Part shown: positions 8,444 through 16,706 of the stretch, in pieces
How the letters are laid out: every line of letters begins with the position of its first letter
Numbering within the stretch: position 1 is the first letter of the stretch
From: Roseiflexus sp.
GTDB taxonomy: Bacteria; Chloroflexota; Chloroflexia; Chloroflexales; Roseiflexaceae
DNA length: 64,000 bases
Assembly: GCA_017743475.1 (NCBI GenBank)
Contig: JAGHYV010000014.1
Location: 1 to 64,000 of the forward strand
Reading direction: 5' to 3'
Translations under genes and position numbers: made by a program
The notes under the pieces: model-generated
Databases searched by the model: none
What the model saw: only the letters and a program-made list of their open reading frames with translations
What the model was told of the DNA's origin: nothing

Positions 8444-9061
8444 ATGCGTGTAATTACTGGCACAGCAAAAGGGCATCACCTGAAGGCGCCGAAAGGTCTA
8501 GGCACCCGCCCCATGCTGGATCGGGTGAAGGAAGCGCTCTTTTCCGTCCTTGAAGGGTATGGACCGATTCGCGGGCGAGTGCTCGACCTGTACGCTGGCA
8601 CTGGAGCGCTCGGCATCGAATGCCTCTCCCGCGGCGCCTCATGGGCCGACTTTGTCGAACACAAGGCGCATGTCTGCCGGATCATTCGTGAAAATCTGGA
8701 ACATACCCGCCTGGCAGATCGCGCACGAATCTTTCAGATGCCGGTCGAGCGGTTCCTGCGTCGGCGAGGTTCTCACGAGAAGTATGATATAATCATCATG
8801 GACCCGCCTTATGCCGATCCTGTAATTGAAGCGACGATTTGCGCCGTGCACGATGCCGACCTCCTGAAAGATAATGGTCTCCTGGTGGTCGGTCATTCAC
8901 CGCGCGTTGAACTCAACGATCGCTACCAGCGTTTCCACCGCCGTAAATTCCGCCGTCTGGGGGATTCGTGCTTCTCGATCTACGACCTAGCGACGGACGA
9001 CGCTGCCGACGGGCCTGGTGAGACGCACGATCAGTCTGTTCTGCCATCGATCGACGGTTGA
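8444..9061 (+). CDS. rsmD: 16S rRNA (guanine(966)-N2)-methyltransferase RsmD
   Basis: SAM-dependent methyltransferase acting on 16S rRNA in the small subunit. Motifs are the N-terminal MRVITGTAKGHHLKAP, PMLDRVKEALFSVL, the SAM loop VLDLYAGTGALGIECLSRGA, and the catalytic MDPPYAD. The length of 205 residues is slightly above typical because of an acidic C-terminal tail. It sits 66 nt before coaD. The rsmD-coaD order is common in bacteria and supports both assignments. Confidence 0.95.
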   Translation: MRVITGTAKGHHLKAPKGLGTRPMLDRVKEALFSVLEGYGPIRGRVLDLYAGTGALGIECLSRGASWADFVEHKAHVCRIIRENLEHTRLADRARIFQMPVERFLRRRGSHEKYDIIIMDPPYADPVIEATICAVHDADLLKDNGLLVVGHSPRVELNDRYQRFHRRKFRRLGDSCFSIYDLATDDAADGPGETHDQSVLPSIDG

Positions 9062-9126
9062 CCGACGGTTGATCGAACGATGCAGCGTTCTACGAGTCCT
9101 TGTTGCATCAGTGAAGGAGAGAAGGG

Positions 9127-9609
9127 GTGACGATCGCAGTCTATCCAGGAAGCTTCGATCCCGTTACCAATGGTCATCTTGATATTGCTGCGCGTGCGTC
9201 GCGCATTTTCGATACGGTCATCATGGCCGTCTTTGATCGCCCCAATAAACAGTTACTCTTCAGCACAGAAGAACGAGTAGCCCTGCTGCGCGAGTCGACC
9301 CGTCACCTTCCGCGTGTCAAAGTTGATACCTATTCAACACTGACTGTTGACTATGTGCGCAGCGTCGGCGCATCGGTCATCGTGCGCGGGATGCGCGCTG
9401 TCGGCGACTTTGAGGCAGAGTTTCAACTGGCGCAGATCAATCAAACGCTGGCGCCCGACATCGATATTGTCCTGTTTATGGCGAGTCATCGCTACACCTT
9501 CTTCAGTTCGAGCACTGTGCGTGAAATTGCATCACTTGGTGGTGATGTATCCTGGCTGGTTCCCGGTCCCGTCGTGGAAGCGCTGAAACGTGCATATGGC
9601 AGGAGGTGA
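9127..9609 (+). CDS. coaD: Pantetheine-phosphate adenylyltransferase (CoaD)
   Basis: Catalyses the penultimate step of coenzyme A synthesis, transferring AMP from ATP to 4'-phosphopantetheine. The product (160 residues, family length) has the nucleotidyltransferase motif YPGSFDPVTNGHLDI at the N-terminus, VRGMRAVGDFEAEFQ in the middle and FFSSSTVREI near the C-terminus. The start is GTG 9127, preceded by a GGAGAGAAGG ribosome site. A near-perfect Shine-Dalgarno for the next gene overlaps its stop codon. Confidence 0.96.
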   Translation: MTIAVYPGSFDPVTNGHLDIAARASRIFDTVIMAVFDRPNKQLLFSTEERVALLRESTRHLPRVKVDTYSTLTVDYVRSVGASVIVRGMRAVGDFEAEFQLAQINQTLAPDIDIVLFMASHRYTFFSSSTVREIASLGGDVSWLVPGPVVEALKRAYGRR

Positions 9610-9630
9610 TGGGCCATCGAACTGGATCAG

Positions 9631-10050
9631 TTGATCGATGAACTCGAAGATGTGATTGCTGAAGGGAAGCGGGTGCCGTTTAGCGGTCGGTTGCTGATCG
9701 ATGAAGATCGCGTACTCGACATTATCGACCGGATGCGGGTAGCGATCCCTGAAGAGTTGCGTCAGGCGCGCCGGATTATCAGCGAACAGGAGCGCCTGAT
9801 CCGTGAGGCACAGGAACGGGTGCAGCAGATGCTGCACGAGCAGGGGTTGCTGGAGGCAATCGAAGCAGAACGCGCACGATTGCTGGAACAGGCGGAGCGC
9901 GAAGCACGCGCCGTGCGGGCTGGCGCCGATGAGTATGCGCGCCAGGTGCTCGAAGAACTCGAACAACGACTGCTGAAAGTCATTACTAGCGTGCAGAATG
10001 GTCTCCAGGAACTGGGGGTAGCGCGTGAGCCGCATTCCTCCAGCAGGTGA
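9631..10050 (+). CDS. Coiled-coil protein of unknown function downstream of coaD
   Basis: The product (about 139 residues) opens with IDELEDVIAEGKRVPFSG and then forms a long charged helix (about 35-125), like the stalk of F-type ATP synthase subunit b or DivIVA-type proteins, but without a membrane segment. The start is uncertain. An almost perfect Shine-Dalgarno (AGGAGGTGAT, 9601-9610) overlaps the coaD stop, but in this frame there is no ATG or GTG at the right distance. TTG 9631 is the first usual start; CTG 9622 and an unusual ATC at 9616 are closer. Probably expressed from the rsmD-coaD transcript. Confidence 0.7.
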   Translation: MIDELEDVIAEGKRVPFSGRLLIDEDRVLDIIDRMRVAIPEELRQARRIISEQERLIREAQERVQQMLHEQGLLEAIEAERARLLEQAEREARAVRAGADEYARQVLEELEQRLLKVITSVQNGLQELGVAREPHSSSR

Positions 10051-10058
10051 CCATCCAT

Positions 10059-10087
10059 TTGACAATGCGGCGTTGCTGACCTATAAT
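10059..10087 (+). promoter_or_regulatory. Perfect consensus sigma-70 promoter for the DUF177-rpmF genes
   Basis: TTGACA (10059-10064), a 17-nt spacer and TATAAT (10082-10087) match the housekeeping consensus at every position. The predicted start point is near 10094, about 25 nt before the DUF177 start. This fits strong expression of a ribosomal protein gene. Confidence 0.85.
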
Positions 10088-10118
10088 GCAGCTTCTGTGA
10101 GCGCTGAAGGCGCTATTA

Positions 10119-10667
10119 GTGCACATGTCAAAACCAACTACAAATCTGAAGTTTAACGTTGCTCAACTGCTCCGCGAGTACGTTGGCGGATCGCGCCAAT
10201 ATGACTTTGTCGAGTCGGTCCTGCGTCTCGACGACGTGCTCGAAATGCACGACATCGTTGGTGAGGTGCGATTCACCCGCACTACTAGCGGTGTACTGGT
10301 CGATGTTCATGCTCGCGGAACCGTGGAGATGGAGTGTGTCCGCTGCCTCAATCCCGCTGTACAGCATGTTGAGGTGCGCTTCCGGGACGAGTTTCACTCA
10401 CGGATCGACGTGACGACGGGCACGCCGCTACCGCAACCTGATGAGGAAGACCCGTTCTACCTCGATGAGTTGCATATGGCGGATGTCGGTGAGATGCTGC
10501 GTGAGTATGTGCTGCTCGAATTGCCAATGCAACCGCTCTGCCGCTCTGACTGTCGCGGTCTCTGCCCGGAGTGTGGCGCAGATTTGAATGTTGAGCAGTG
10601 TTCATGCAGTAGCACCAGCGTTGATGAACGTTTTGCTACGCTGCGTACGCTGCTAAGGCCAGAGTAG
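10119..10667 (+). CDS. DUF177 (YceD-type) protein
   Basis: The 182-residue product has the YceD/DUF177 signature: a middle segment with VEMECVRCLNPA and a C-terminal LPMQPLCRSDCRGLCPECGADLN, both with cysteine pairs suggesting metal binding. Family members almost always lie directly before rpmF and have been linked to 23S rRNA metabolism or ribosome assembly. That arrangement holds here. GTG 10119 lies 8 nt after GAAGG; ATG 10125 is an alternative two codons later. Confidence 0.88.
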   Translation: MHMSKPTTNLKFNVAQLLREYVGGSRQYDFVESVLRLDDVLEMHDIVGEVRFTRTTSGVLVDVHARGTVEMECVRCLNPAVQHVEVRFRDEFHSRIDVTTGTPLPQPDEEDPFYLDELHMADVGEMLREYVLLELPMQPLCRSDCRGLCPECGADLNVEQCSCSSTSVDERFATLRTLLRPE

Positions 10668-10694
10668 TTGTTGATCGAAAAGGTAAAGTCCGTC

Positions 10695-10892
10695 ATGGGT
10701 GCCGTACCAAAAACCAAAGTCTCTCGCCACCGACGCGGCAATCGCCGCCAGCATCAGCGGATCGCCATGCCGACACTTGTGCCCTGCACGCGATGTGGCG
10801 CGTTGATGCGCGCCCATTATGTCTGCAAATCGTGCGGCTACTACCGGGGCCGCCTGGTTATCGAACCAAAGAGCGAAGCCGGGGAGAAATAA
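10695..10892 (+). CDS. rpmF: 50S ribosomal protein L32
   Basis: Small basic ribosomal protein of 65 residues. The N-terminus MGAVPKTKVSRHRRGNRR is typical, and CTRC plus CKSC form the zinc ribbon of the zinc-binding L32 type. ATG 10695 follows AAAAGG at a suitable distance; a TTG in frame at 10668 would add nine residues not seen in the family. It sits between DUF177 and fabH, the usual gene order. Confidence 0.96.
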   Translation: MGAVPKTKVSRHRRGNRRQHQRIAMPTLVPCTRCGALMRAHYVCKSCGYYRGRLVIEPKSEAGEK

Positions 10893-10913
10893 CAATCACG
10901 GGCGTGTCGTGAC

Positions 10914-10955
10914 GGGTTATTGACCTGCCATCCTGGCGCGTCAGTAACCCTTTTT
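10914..10955 (+). terminator. Intrinsic terminator after rpmF
   Basis: GGGTTATTGAC (10914-10924) pairs with GTCAGTAACCC (10940-10950) through 11 bp including one G-U pair, and five T residues follow directly. It should end most transcripts from the consensus promoter before fabH. fabH may then depend on partial read-through or on the TATTAT-like -10 just downstream. Confidence 0.85.
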
Positions 10956-10972
10956 GTATTATCGAGGCGGGC

Positions 10973-11962
10973 ATGGTGAACTACGCAGCGATGACAGGTT
11001 GGGGCATGGCAGTTCCTGAACGGGTGCTGACGAATGCCGAACTTGAACGAATGGTCGAAACGTCCGACGAGTGGATCCAAACCCGCACTGGTATTCGTGA
11101 ACGCCGGGTTGCAGGTCCCGGCGAATGTACGTCCACGCTGTCAATCGCAGCCGGACGCGCCGCCCTTGAGCGCGCCGGTCTCGACGCTGCTCAGATCGAT
11201 ACGGTCATCCTGGCAACCTGCACGCCCGACCGGCCTTTCCCGGCAACAGCCTGCACTGTTCAGGCAGGTATCGGTGCGCGCCGAGCTGCCGCCTTCGATA
11301 TCGTGGCAGCGTGTAGCGGCTTCGTCTATGGCTTGAATGTGGCAACCAGCATGATCCGCAGCGGCGCGGCGCGCAATGTGCTCTTCGTCGCCTGCGATAT
11401 CTTTACCCACTTTATCAACTGGAACGACCGCAATACCTGTGTACTGTTCGGCGATGGCGCAGGCGCTGTAGTGCTCCAACCTTCAGATGAACCGGCAGGG
11501 CTGATTTCGTGCGTGCTCGGCGCCGACGGCGAACAGGAAGACCTGATGGCGGTCGATGCTGGTGGGACGCGCCTCCCCGCGACGCCAGAACTCCTTGAAC
11601 AGGGACGTCAGTATGTCTACATGAACGGGCGCGAGATTTTCAAGCACGCCGTGCGGGAAATGGCAGCATCCTCTCTCGAAGCCATCCGCATCGCCGGTCT
11701 GTCTCCCGATGATATTGCGTTGATCATCCCTCACCAGGCGAACCTGCGTATCATCGAAGCGACTGCTAGACGCCTTGAATTGCCAATGGATCGTGTGTTC
11801 GTCAACCTCGACCGCTACGGCAATACCTCTGCCGCCAGCGTCCCGATTGCGCTTGTCGAAGCCGTCGAGCAGCAGCGGCTGCGCAGGGGAGACTATGCGC
11901 TCCTCACTGCGTTTGGCGGGGGTCTTACCTGGGCATCGGCGGTGATCCGCTGGACTGCCTGA
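10973..11962 (+). CDS. fabH: 3-oxoacyl-ACP synthase III (FabH)
   Basis: Condensing enzyme that joins an acyl-CoA starter unit with malonyl-ACP to begin fatty acid synthesis. The catalytic triad is visible: Cys114 in VAACSGFVYG, His in IIPHQANLRI and Asn in YGNTSAAS. The length of 329 residues is standard. ATG 10973 follows GAGGCGGGC. It lies after the rpmF terminator, so its expression may be set separately from L32. Confidence 0.96.
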   Translation: MVNYAAMTGWGMAVPERVLTNAELERMVETSDEWIQTRTGIRERRVAGPGECTSTLSIAAGRAALERAGLDAAQIDTVILATCTPDRPFPATACTVQAGIGARRAAAFDIVAACSGFVYGLNVATSMIRSGAARNVLFVACDIFTHFINWNDRNTCVLFGDGAGAVVLQPSDEPAGLISCVLGADGEQEDLMAVDAGGTRLPATPELLEQGRQYVYMNGREIFKHAVREMAASSLEAIRIAGLSPDDIALIIPHQANLRIIEATARRLELPMDRVFVNLDRYGNTSAASVPIALVEAVEQQRLRRGDYALLTAFGGGLTWASAVIRWTA

Positions 11963-11965
11963 AAA

Positions 11966-12880
11966 TCACGGGCAGTGCGACCCGCAACCCTTCACGCCTG
12001 ATACGCTGGCACTCACTCTGGTGTCTCGATAGTTATCGACAACTGCGTTCAAATCGTCGGTTTCGTAGAGGACCGCCAGCTGGTGGTCAACACTTGAGCC
12101 GCCTTCCGCAATCTTCAACAGGTATTCGACGTCCTGGCAACTCCCCAGTTCATCGAGCACTTCGTCAACGAAGGCGACCAGTTCGTACATCAGCGCCCCG
12201 ACATCTGCACTTGGCGCGTTTACCGAAATCGATCGGTTTGCCGTCCAGACCCCAGTGCTGCGTCTGCCACTTGTTCTCCATAATGACGGTGCGGCGGAAT
12301 TCGAGCATACCAAAAGAAGCACCTCTGAAACAGCACGGACTCTGAATGAGTCGGCAACCCTCTCCAGTTGATGATCGCAACGCGTGGCGAGCTGGAACCA
12401 CCAGAATGCGCCCCGGCGTCTAGCAGCGTATTCGAGCAGGCGCTGGCGTACTGGCAACTTCGCAGGCAACTGCTGCCAGACTTTCGCCGTTGTGTTCAAC
12501 AAACTGAAGCGATGCGCCATCAAATGAGAAACGTATCCACGCGCGAATGGGCGCTATGGTATGGATACCCTGGATCGCACTGACGCCTCAGGAAGAGACG
12601 TCAGTGCGATGCGAGCGCACAACGCCGGATCTGCCAGTAGAGCATCACCGAGACACTACAGGGCAGCAACGACCAGGCCAACGCTGTGTCGGAGCAGATC
12701 GTACTGCAGGAGTGTCAGAAACCGCAGGCGCATTACTGTAGTAAGCGGACGATCGCCGGAGAACAGGTTGCGCTCACGTTGCCTGGCAGTCAACGCCTCC
12801 CAGATCGCCTGTGCAATCGCTTTGTCCTGAAGCGCCGTATGATAATAATCGGCAATCGCCGTCTCCAGCATACACGCCAT
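11966..12880 (-). pseudogene. Decayed gene downstream of the ATP-grasp ligase
   Basis: The minus-strand region directly after the ATP-grasp gene reads as protein only in fragments. The first piece starts at 12880 (LETAIADYYHTALQDK, then FSGDRPLTTVMRLRFLT) and hits TAG at 12656-12658, but coding-like text continues beyond it (ALLADPALCARIAL). RVDTFLI then runs into TGA at 12520-12522. LQFVEHNGESLA appears in a shifted frame, and PRVAIINWRGLPTHSE in another. The last part (to 11990) has an open tail ending VLYETDDLNAVVDNYRD. The pieces fit one roughly 430-residue protein of a kind I recall beside ATP-grasp enzymes, but the region is too short, so parts are also deleted. The family name is uncertain. 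Confidence 0.65.
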
Positions 12881-12886
12881 CCGTTC

Positions 12887-13849
12887 CTACGCCTCTCCAT
12901 ACCGCGCATCGTGTGGGTTGAGCAAACGACTCCAGTGAATTTCATCGAGCTTTGCCGGGCCAGAGAGCGCTTTTGCGATGCACATATCTGCCATTTTCGT
13001 CACTGCCCAGCGGAAGAATTTTTCCTTGAGCGACCAGTAATCCAAATCCGGTGCCGGGTTGGTAAAGTCGATTGCATACGGAATGCCATCCTTGATTGCA
13101 AATTCGACCGTGTTCATATCATATCCCAGCGCGCGGCAGAGCGTCAGCGCATCACACACCACACGCTCGTGCTCTTCGGGCGTCAGATAGTCCGGATCGT
13201 CGAAGTAGCGATGCGGGTACGGCGCGCTCACATCGAATTTCATCACCAGCACATGCTCGCGACCGATAACCAGGCAGCGGACATACTTCTCCCAGTGAAT
13301 GAACTCCTGCATCATCATGCATTCAGTGCCGCTCTCATTGTACGCCGACCACAACCCTTGCATGTCGTACACCTTGTAGACCTGCTTGAACCCACCGCCA
13401 GCGTGCGGCTTCAAGATAAGGGGAAAGCCACCGACATACGCAACGTGCTCTTCCCAGGGAATGCGCGCTTCCAGGTTGCGCAGCGACTCAACCGGATGGA
13501 TGGCAGGGACGTATGAATGCGATGGGAGCGCAACTGTGCGCGGATGGGCGATGCCAAGGCGAGTTGCAATCGTCGCACCAGTGAACTTTTCGTCAGCGCT
13601 CCACCAGAACGGGTTATTGATTACGTGCGCTCCACCAATTGCTGCGGTTTTGAGAAAGGTACGGTAGTACGGTATCTCATGCGAAATGCGATCAACAATC
13701 ACTGCATAGCGCGGCGTTTCCGCCATACGGGTGCCGCTCAGTTTGACAAATTCCGCCGTGACTCCTGCATTCCGGCGGTTGACCTCCTCGATAAATGCGG
13801 GGGGCCAGGTACTCTCCCGTCCAACCAGGATGCCGATCTTTAGTGTCAC
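12887..13849 (-). CDS. ATP-grasp carboxylate-amine ligase (RimK/Ddl-like)
   Basis: The 320-residue product has an ATP-grasp layout: an N-terminal domain (KIGILVGRESTWPPAFIEEV), a central lobe with PLILKPHAGGGFKQVYKV for ATP binding, MMMQEFIHWEKYVRCLVIG, and a C-terminal metal site YAIDFTNPAPDLD. Such enzymes form peptide-like amide bonds through an acyl phosphate. The substrate is not evident. The start is GTG 13849 with AAGGAG six bases upstream. The downstream neighbour is a broken gene and the upstream neighbour is an esterase on the same strand, so a former biosynthetic cluster may be partly lost. Confidence 0.82.
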   Translation of the reverse strand: MTLKIGILVGRESTWPPAFIEEVNRRNAGVTAEFVKLSGTRMAETPRYAVIVDRISHEIPYYRTFLKTAAIGGAHVINNPFWWSADEKFTGATIATRLGIAHPRTVALPSHSYVPAIHPVESLRNLEARIPWEEHVAYVGGFPLILKPHAGGGFKQVYKVYDMQGLWSAYNESGTECMMMQEFIHWEKYVRCLVIGREHVLVMKFDVSAPYPHRYFDDPDYLTPEEHERVVCDALTLCRALGYDMNTVEFAIKDGIPYAIDFTNPAPDLDYWSLKEKFFRWAVTKMADMCIAKALSGPAKLDEIHWSRLLNPHDARYGEA

Positions 13850-13907
13850 ATGCCGCTCCTTATGAAGATTGAGAATGAAATCCGGTATGCGCCCTTGCCA
13901 TGAGGCT

Positions 13908-14062
13908 CATATTGAGCATTGCAGTATGCACCTCTTGCCGTCGGGCTAAAATCCTCAGTATCCAAAGCGAAGCCCGCCTGCGCGGGCGATTTCTTCAAAG
14001 ACCATAAGCACTCGGCTATACGGGACAAAGCCCACCTGCGTGAGTGAGAGCAGAGCAATCGT
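13908..14062 (-). repeat. Dispersed hairpin repeat, two-unit copy
   Basis: On the minus strand the region has two GC-rich hairpin units. One reads TCGCCCGCGCAGGCGGGCTT and the other CACGCAGGTGGGCTTTG. They are joined by a TATGGTCTTTGAAG-like linker and ATAGCCGAG boxes, and end with AGCCCGACGGC. The same arrangement occurs at 27868-28020, and a single-unit copy lies at 51430-51525. Confidence 0.7.
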
Positions 14063-14086
14063 TCAACAGCCATAGTGTGTACAGGA

Positions 14087-14806
14087 TTAATCCGCACCGT
14101 TAATATAGATCCGGATCATCTGCTGCCAGTAGGGCCAGTCGTGCGCCCAGCCGTCCCACCAGCGCATCGCGTGCCAGATGCCTTTGTGCCAGAACGCTTC
14201 TGAGAGCGCGGCATTGCTGGGTGCCAGTTCATCGTCGCGCCCAATAGCCATGATGATATCCAACCGACGAATCGCATCAGCGTACTGCCCCGGTTGAAGC
14301 CCACCAATAAATTCCACCGGGTTGTGAAAGTAGACCTCCTGATCATGGTAGCCGTCCATGAACGAACGGATATCCATCAAGCCGGAGAACGCCAGAATAC
14401 GGTTGAAGTATGTCGGATGCCGCAGACCGAAAAGCATGGCGTGTGTGGCGCCAAACGAACAGCCGTGCACCATGACATAGGGATTAGAGTTCTGGCTGCG
14501 AATGAACGGCAAAACTTCATGCAGAATGTACCGCTCGTACTGATCATGGCGACGCAGACGGTCGCGGGGATGGATCCATCCGCAGTACCAGCTTTCGGCA
14601 TCCACGCTATCAACGCAGTACAACTGGATCCATCCCTGATTAATGTGATGAGCGAGCGTCGCCACCATGCCACGGTCTTCGTACTCGAAAAACCGACCAC
14701 GCGACGTTGGAAACACAATCACTGGCGCACCGGCATGACCGAAGACGAGCAACTCCATCGGTCTGCCGAGCGCTGGACTTTCCCAGCAATAATAGGCGCG
14801 ATGCAT
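14087..14806 (-). CDS. Alpha/beta-hydrolase esterase (PHB-depolymerase/esterase D-like)
   Basis: The 239-residue product is an alpha/beta hydrolase with the nucleophile elbow VHGCSFGATHA (G-C-S-F-G). The acid is probably the Asp in MAIGRDDEL and the base the His in GWAHDWPYW. It resembles putative esterases of the esterase D type. ATG 14806 is chosen because GGTGGAG lies 5 nt upstream; a longer in-frame start at 14926 lacks a ribosome site. It precedes the ATP-grasp gene on the same strand, separated by a hairpin repeat, so co-regulation is uncertain. The substrate is unknown. Confidence 0.82.
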   Translation of the reverse strand: MHRAYYCWESPALGRPMELLVFGHAGAPVIVFPTSRGRFFEYEDRGMVATLAHHINQGWIQLYCVDSVDAESWYCGWIHPRDRLRRHDQYERYILHEVLPFIRSQNSNPYVMVHGCSFGATHAMLFGLRHPTYFNRILAFSGLMDIRSFMDGYHDQEVYFHNPVEFIGGLQPGQYADAIRRLDIIMAIGRDDELAPSNAALSEAFWHKGIWHAMRWWDGWAHDWPYWQQMIRIYINGAD

Positions 14807-15325
14807 GAGGACTCCACCTCGCAAGGAGGAAACGCATGCCAGTGAACGCAATTGCGTTTGTGGATGGCGGAAGAGACGCGCTTCGTCCCCAATGTGCGTC
14901 GTGTGGTTCGCTATGATACCGCACACGAGCGATGCCTGTCAATGGACTCGCAATAGTATCGATGACTTCACTGCTGAGACACTGAGCGCGCAGAGAACGC
15001 CAAAAACAAAACGTGGTTCGATGCGCGGCGAAGCATACGCCTGAGCCAGACAATCATTCATTTTCTCTGTGAGCGCTGCACCCTTGCGGTGACATATCCT
15101 TTTGCAGTGGACTCGTCGATAGAAGAATCCGGGCGCGCCAGCGTCGTGCGGCAGGTAATATTCTGCACGCAGATGCAGTGCGTCGCTCACGTACTTTGTG
15201 CATGTATGGTACAATCTTTCATGCCGATATACAGCGCGTTCGCGCGGTGGGCAACGGTGACGACCGCTGTCGCGCTTATTGACGGGCATTGTAGAATCAC
15301 GTCCATCGTGCAAGGAGGGCGCAGT
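14807..15325. other. Gene-free divergent region with degenerate palindromic remnant
   Basis: These 519 bases between the divergent esterase and O-methyltransferase genes hold no convincing ORF. Near 14964-15000 there is a degraded element (ACTGCTGAGACACTGAGCGC, then GCAGAGAACG) like the one near 30960. No clear promoter pair could be fixed, apart from an AAGGAGG ribosome site just before the plus-strand gene. Confidence 0.5.
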
Positions 15326-15979
15326 ATGCGTGACAATATCACCAACATCGCGATCGAAGATTACCTGGTCGAGCTGATGCCACCGCGACCGCAAGCGCTT
15401 GCTGAACTCGAGCGTCAGGCGCGGGAGCATGGATGGCCCCTAGTCGGCCCGGTCGAGGGTCAGTTCCTCTACATGCTGGCGAAGATGCACGGCGCGCGCG
15501 AAGCGCTGGAGATCGGCGTTGCCACCGGTTATGCCGCTATCTGGCTGTTGCGTGCCATTGCCCCAGCTGGCGGGCATTTGACGGCAATCGAGCGTAACCC
15601 GGAGCGGATCGCACTGGCTCGTACGTATGTCGCCCACGCTGGCTATGGCGATCATCTCAATATCATCGAAGGGGAATGGTTCAGCTCTCTCGAACAGATG
15701 CAAGGACCGTATGACCTTATCTTCCTCGATATTCTGCGTCATCTGAGCGACGAGCGCGATTCGTTACGCGCACTCGAACTGTGCGTGTCGCACCTGCGCC
15801 CCGGCGGGCTGCTCATCGCCGACAACGTGCTGTGCAGTGCACTGGTGCTTGAAGACGATGCAGCGCCTATTGTGCGCGGCATCCAGGAGTTCAACCGCGC
15901 CATCATGACCCACCCGCGCCTTGAATCGGTCATCGTGCCGTTACGTGACGGCGTGGGCATCTGTCGCAAGCGCGATTGA
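15326..15979 (+). CDS. SAM-dependent O-methyltransferase (family 3, caffeoyl-CoA type)
   Basis: The 217-residue product matches the small-molecule O-methyltransferase family 3 pattern. It has ALEIGVATGYAAIWLL for SAM binding, HLTAIERNPERIALAR, DLIFLDILRHLSDE (metal and catalytic region) and GGLLIADNVLCSALV. ATG 15326 follows AAGGAGG by 7 nt; a much longer in-frame ATG at 15089 gives an N-terminus without family features. The substrate is unknown. It converges on the membrane protein gene 4 nt downstream. Confidence 0.88.
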   Translation: MRDNITNIAIEDYLVELMPPRPQALAELERQAREHGWPLVGPVEGQFLYMLAKMHGAREALEIGVATGYAAIWLLRAIAPAGGHLTAIERNPERIALARTYVAHAGYGDHLNIIEGEWFSSLEQMQGPYDLIFLDILRHLSDERDSLRALELCVSHLRPGGLLIADNVLCSALVLEDDAAPIVRGIQEFNRAIMTHPRLESVIVPLRDGVGICRKRD

Positions 15980-15983
15980 CGCG

Positions 15984-16706
15984 CTACGCTGGCATTGTTC
16001 GACCAGGCACTGGTTGGCGACTCAATTCGCTGGCAATAATGTGTGCGCCCCACAGGACGAGTCCCAAAGTGCCGATCATGCCAATCGCAGCCGCCCACGA
16101 TTGGGCGCGGAGCAGTACAACTGTGTAGAGCGGTGCGCCAAGCAAGCCGTGCACAAGTGCGCTCATCAGCAGAGGGGTAGGCAGCACAACGGCAAGAAGC
16201 ATGGGCCAGGCGTAGTGGCGTGTGATCAGCAGCATAGCCAGCCCGCCCAGCGATACCAGCCCATTCATCAAACCGGCCAGCAGGGTGACGCTGACATTGA
16301 ACGGCAATGCGCCATTATTAGCGTATTCCCACCATCCGGCGCGGACGCCGATCGTTTCAATCAAGATGTGGTACAGCGTGAAGAGCACGAAGGTCAGTGC
16401 GCTGGCGAAGTATCCGGAAAACCACCAGCGGTGCTGACAGAGGAAAAAAATCGCTAGTGGCGGCAACATCAGCGTCCATCCCGCCAGGAAGACCAGCGTG
16501 GGCAATGACCGGTCCAGCACGCTGAAAAGCGCACCAAGCGATGGATCGTAGGAGAAGCCATAGAGCCGCTGCCAGAGCGGTGAGAGCAGGGTGGCAATCT
16601 GCCCCGCCGCCAGTGCAAACAGATAGTGCAGTTGATGGTCGCGCCAGGCAAGGAAGCCCGCTACACCAAACGCCCCAATGGTAAACAAGAGAATGCCAGG
16701 CTCCAT
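15984..16706 (-). CDS. Polytopic membrane protein of unknown function
   Basis: The 240-residue product has about seven hydrophobic helices. The central ETIGVRAGWWEYANN segment recalls the E/D-x-x-G-x-x-x-G-x-W motif of CrtYc/CarR-type lycopene cyclase domains and related membrane families, but the match is too short to assign a function. Its ATG shares a base with the stop of the DUF1444 gene upstream, so the pair is probably co-translated. It is the last gene of the purL-led minus-strand group. Confidence 0.7.
   Translation of the reverse strand: MEPGILLFTIGAFGVAGFLAWRDHQLHYLFALAAGQIATLLSPLWQRLYGFSYDPSLGALFSVLDRSLPTLVFLAGWTLMLPPLAIFFLCQHRWWFSGYFASALTFVLFTLYHILIETIGVRAGWWEYANNGALPFNVSVTLLAGLMNGLVSLGGLAMLLITRHYAWPMLLAVVLPTPLLMSALVHGLLGAPLYTVVLLRAQSWAAAIGMIGTLGLVLWGAHIIASELSRQPVPGRTMPA

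Noticed and set aside
7271-8479. 402-residue minus-strand open frame
   Set aside because: Antisense of the aminotransferase, which has all PLP-enzyme motifs.
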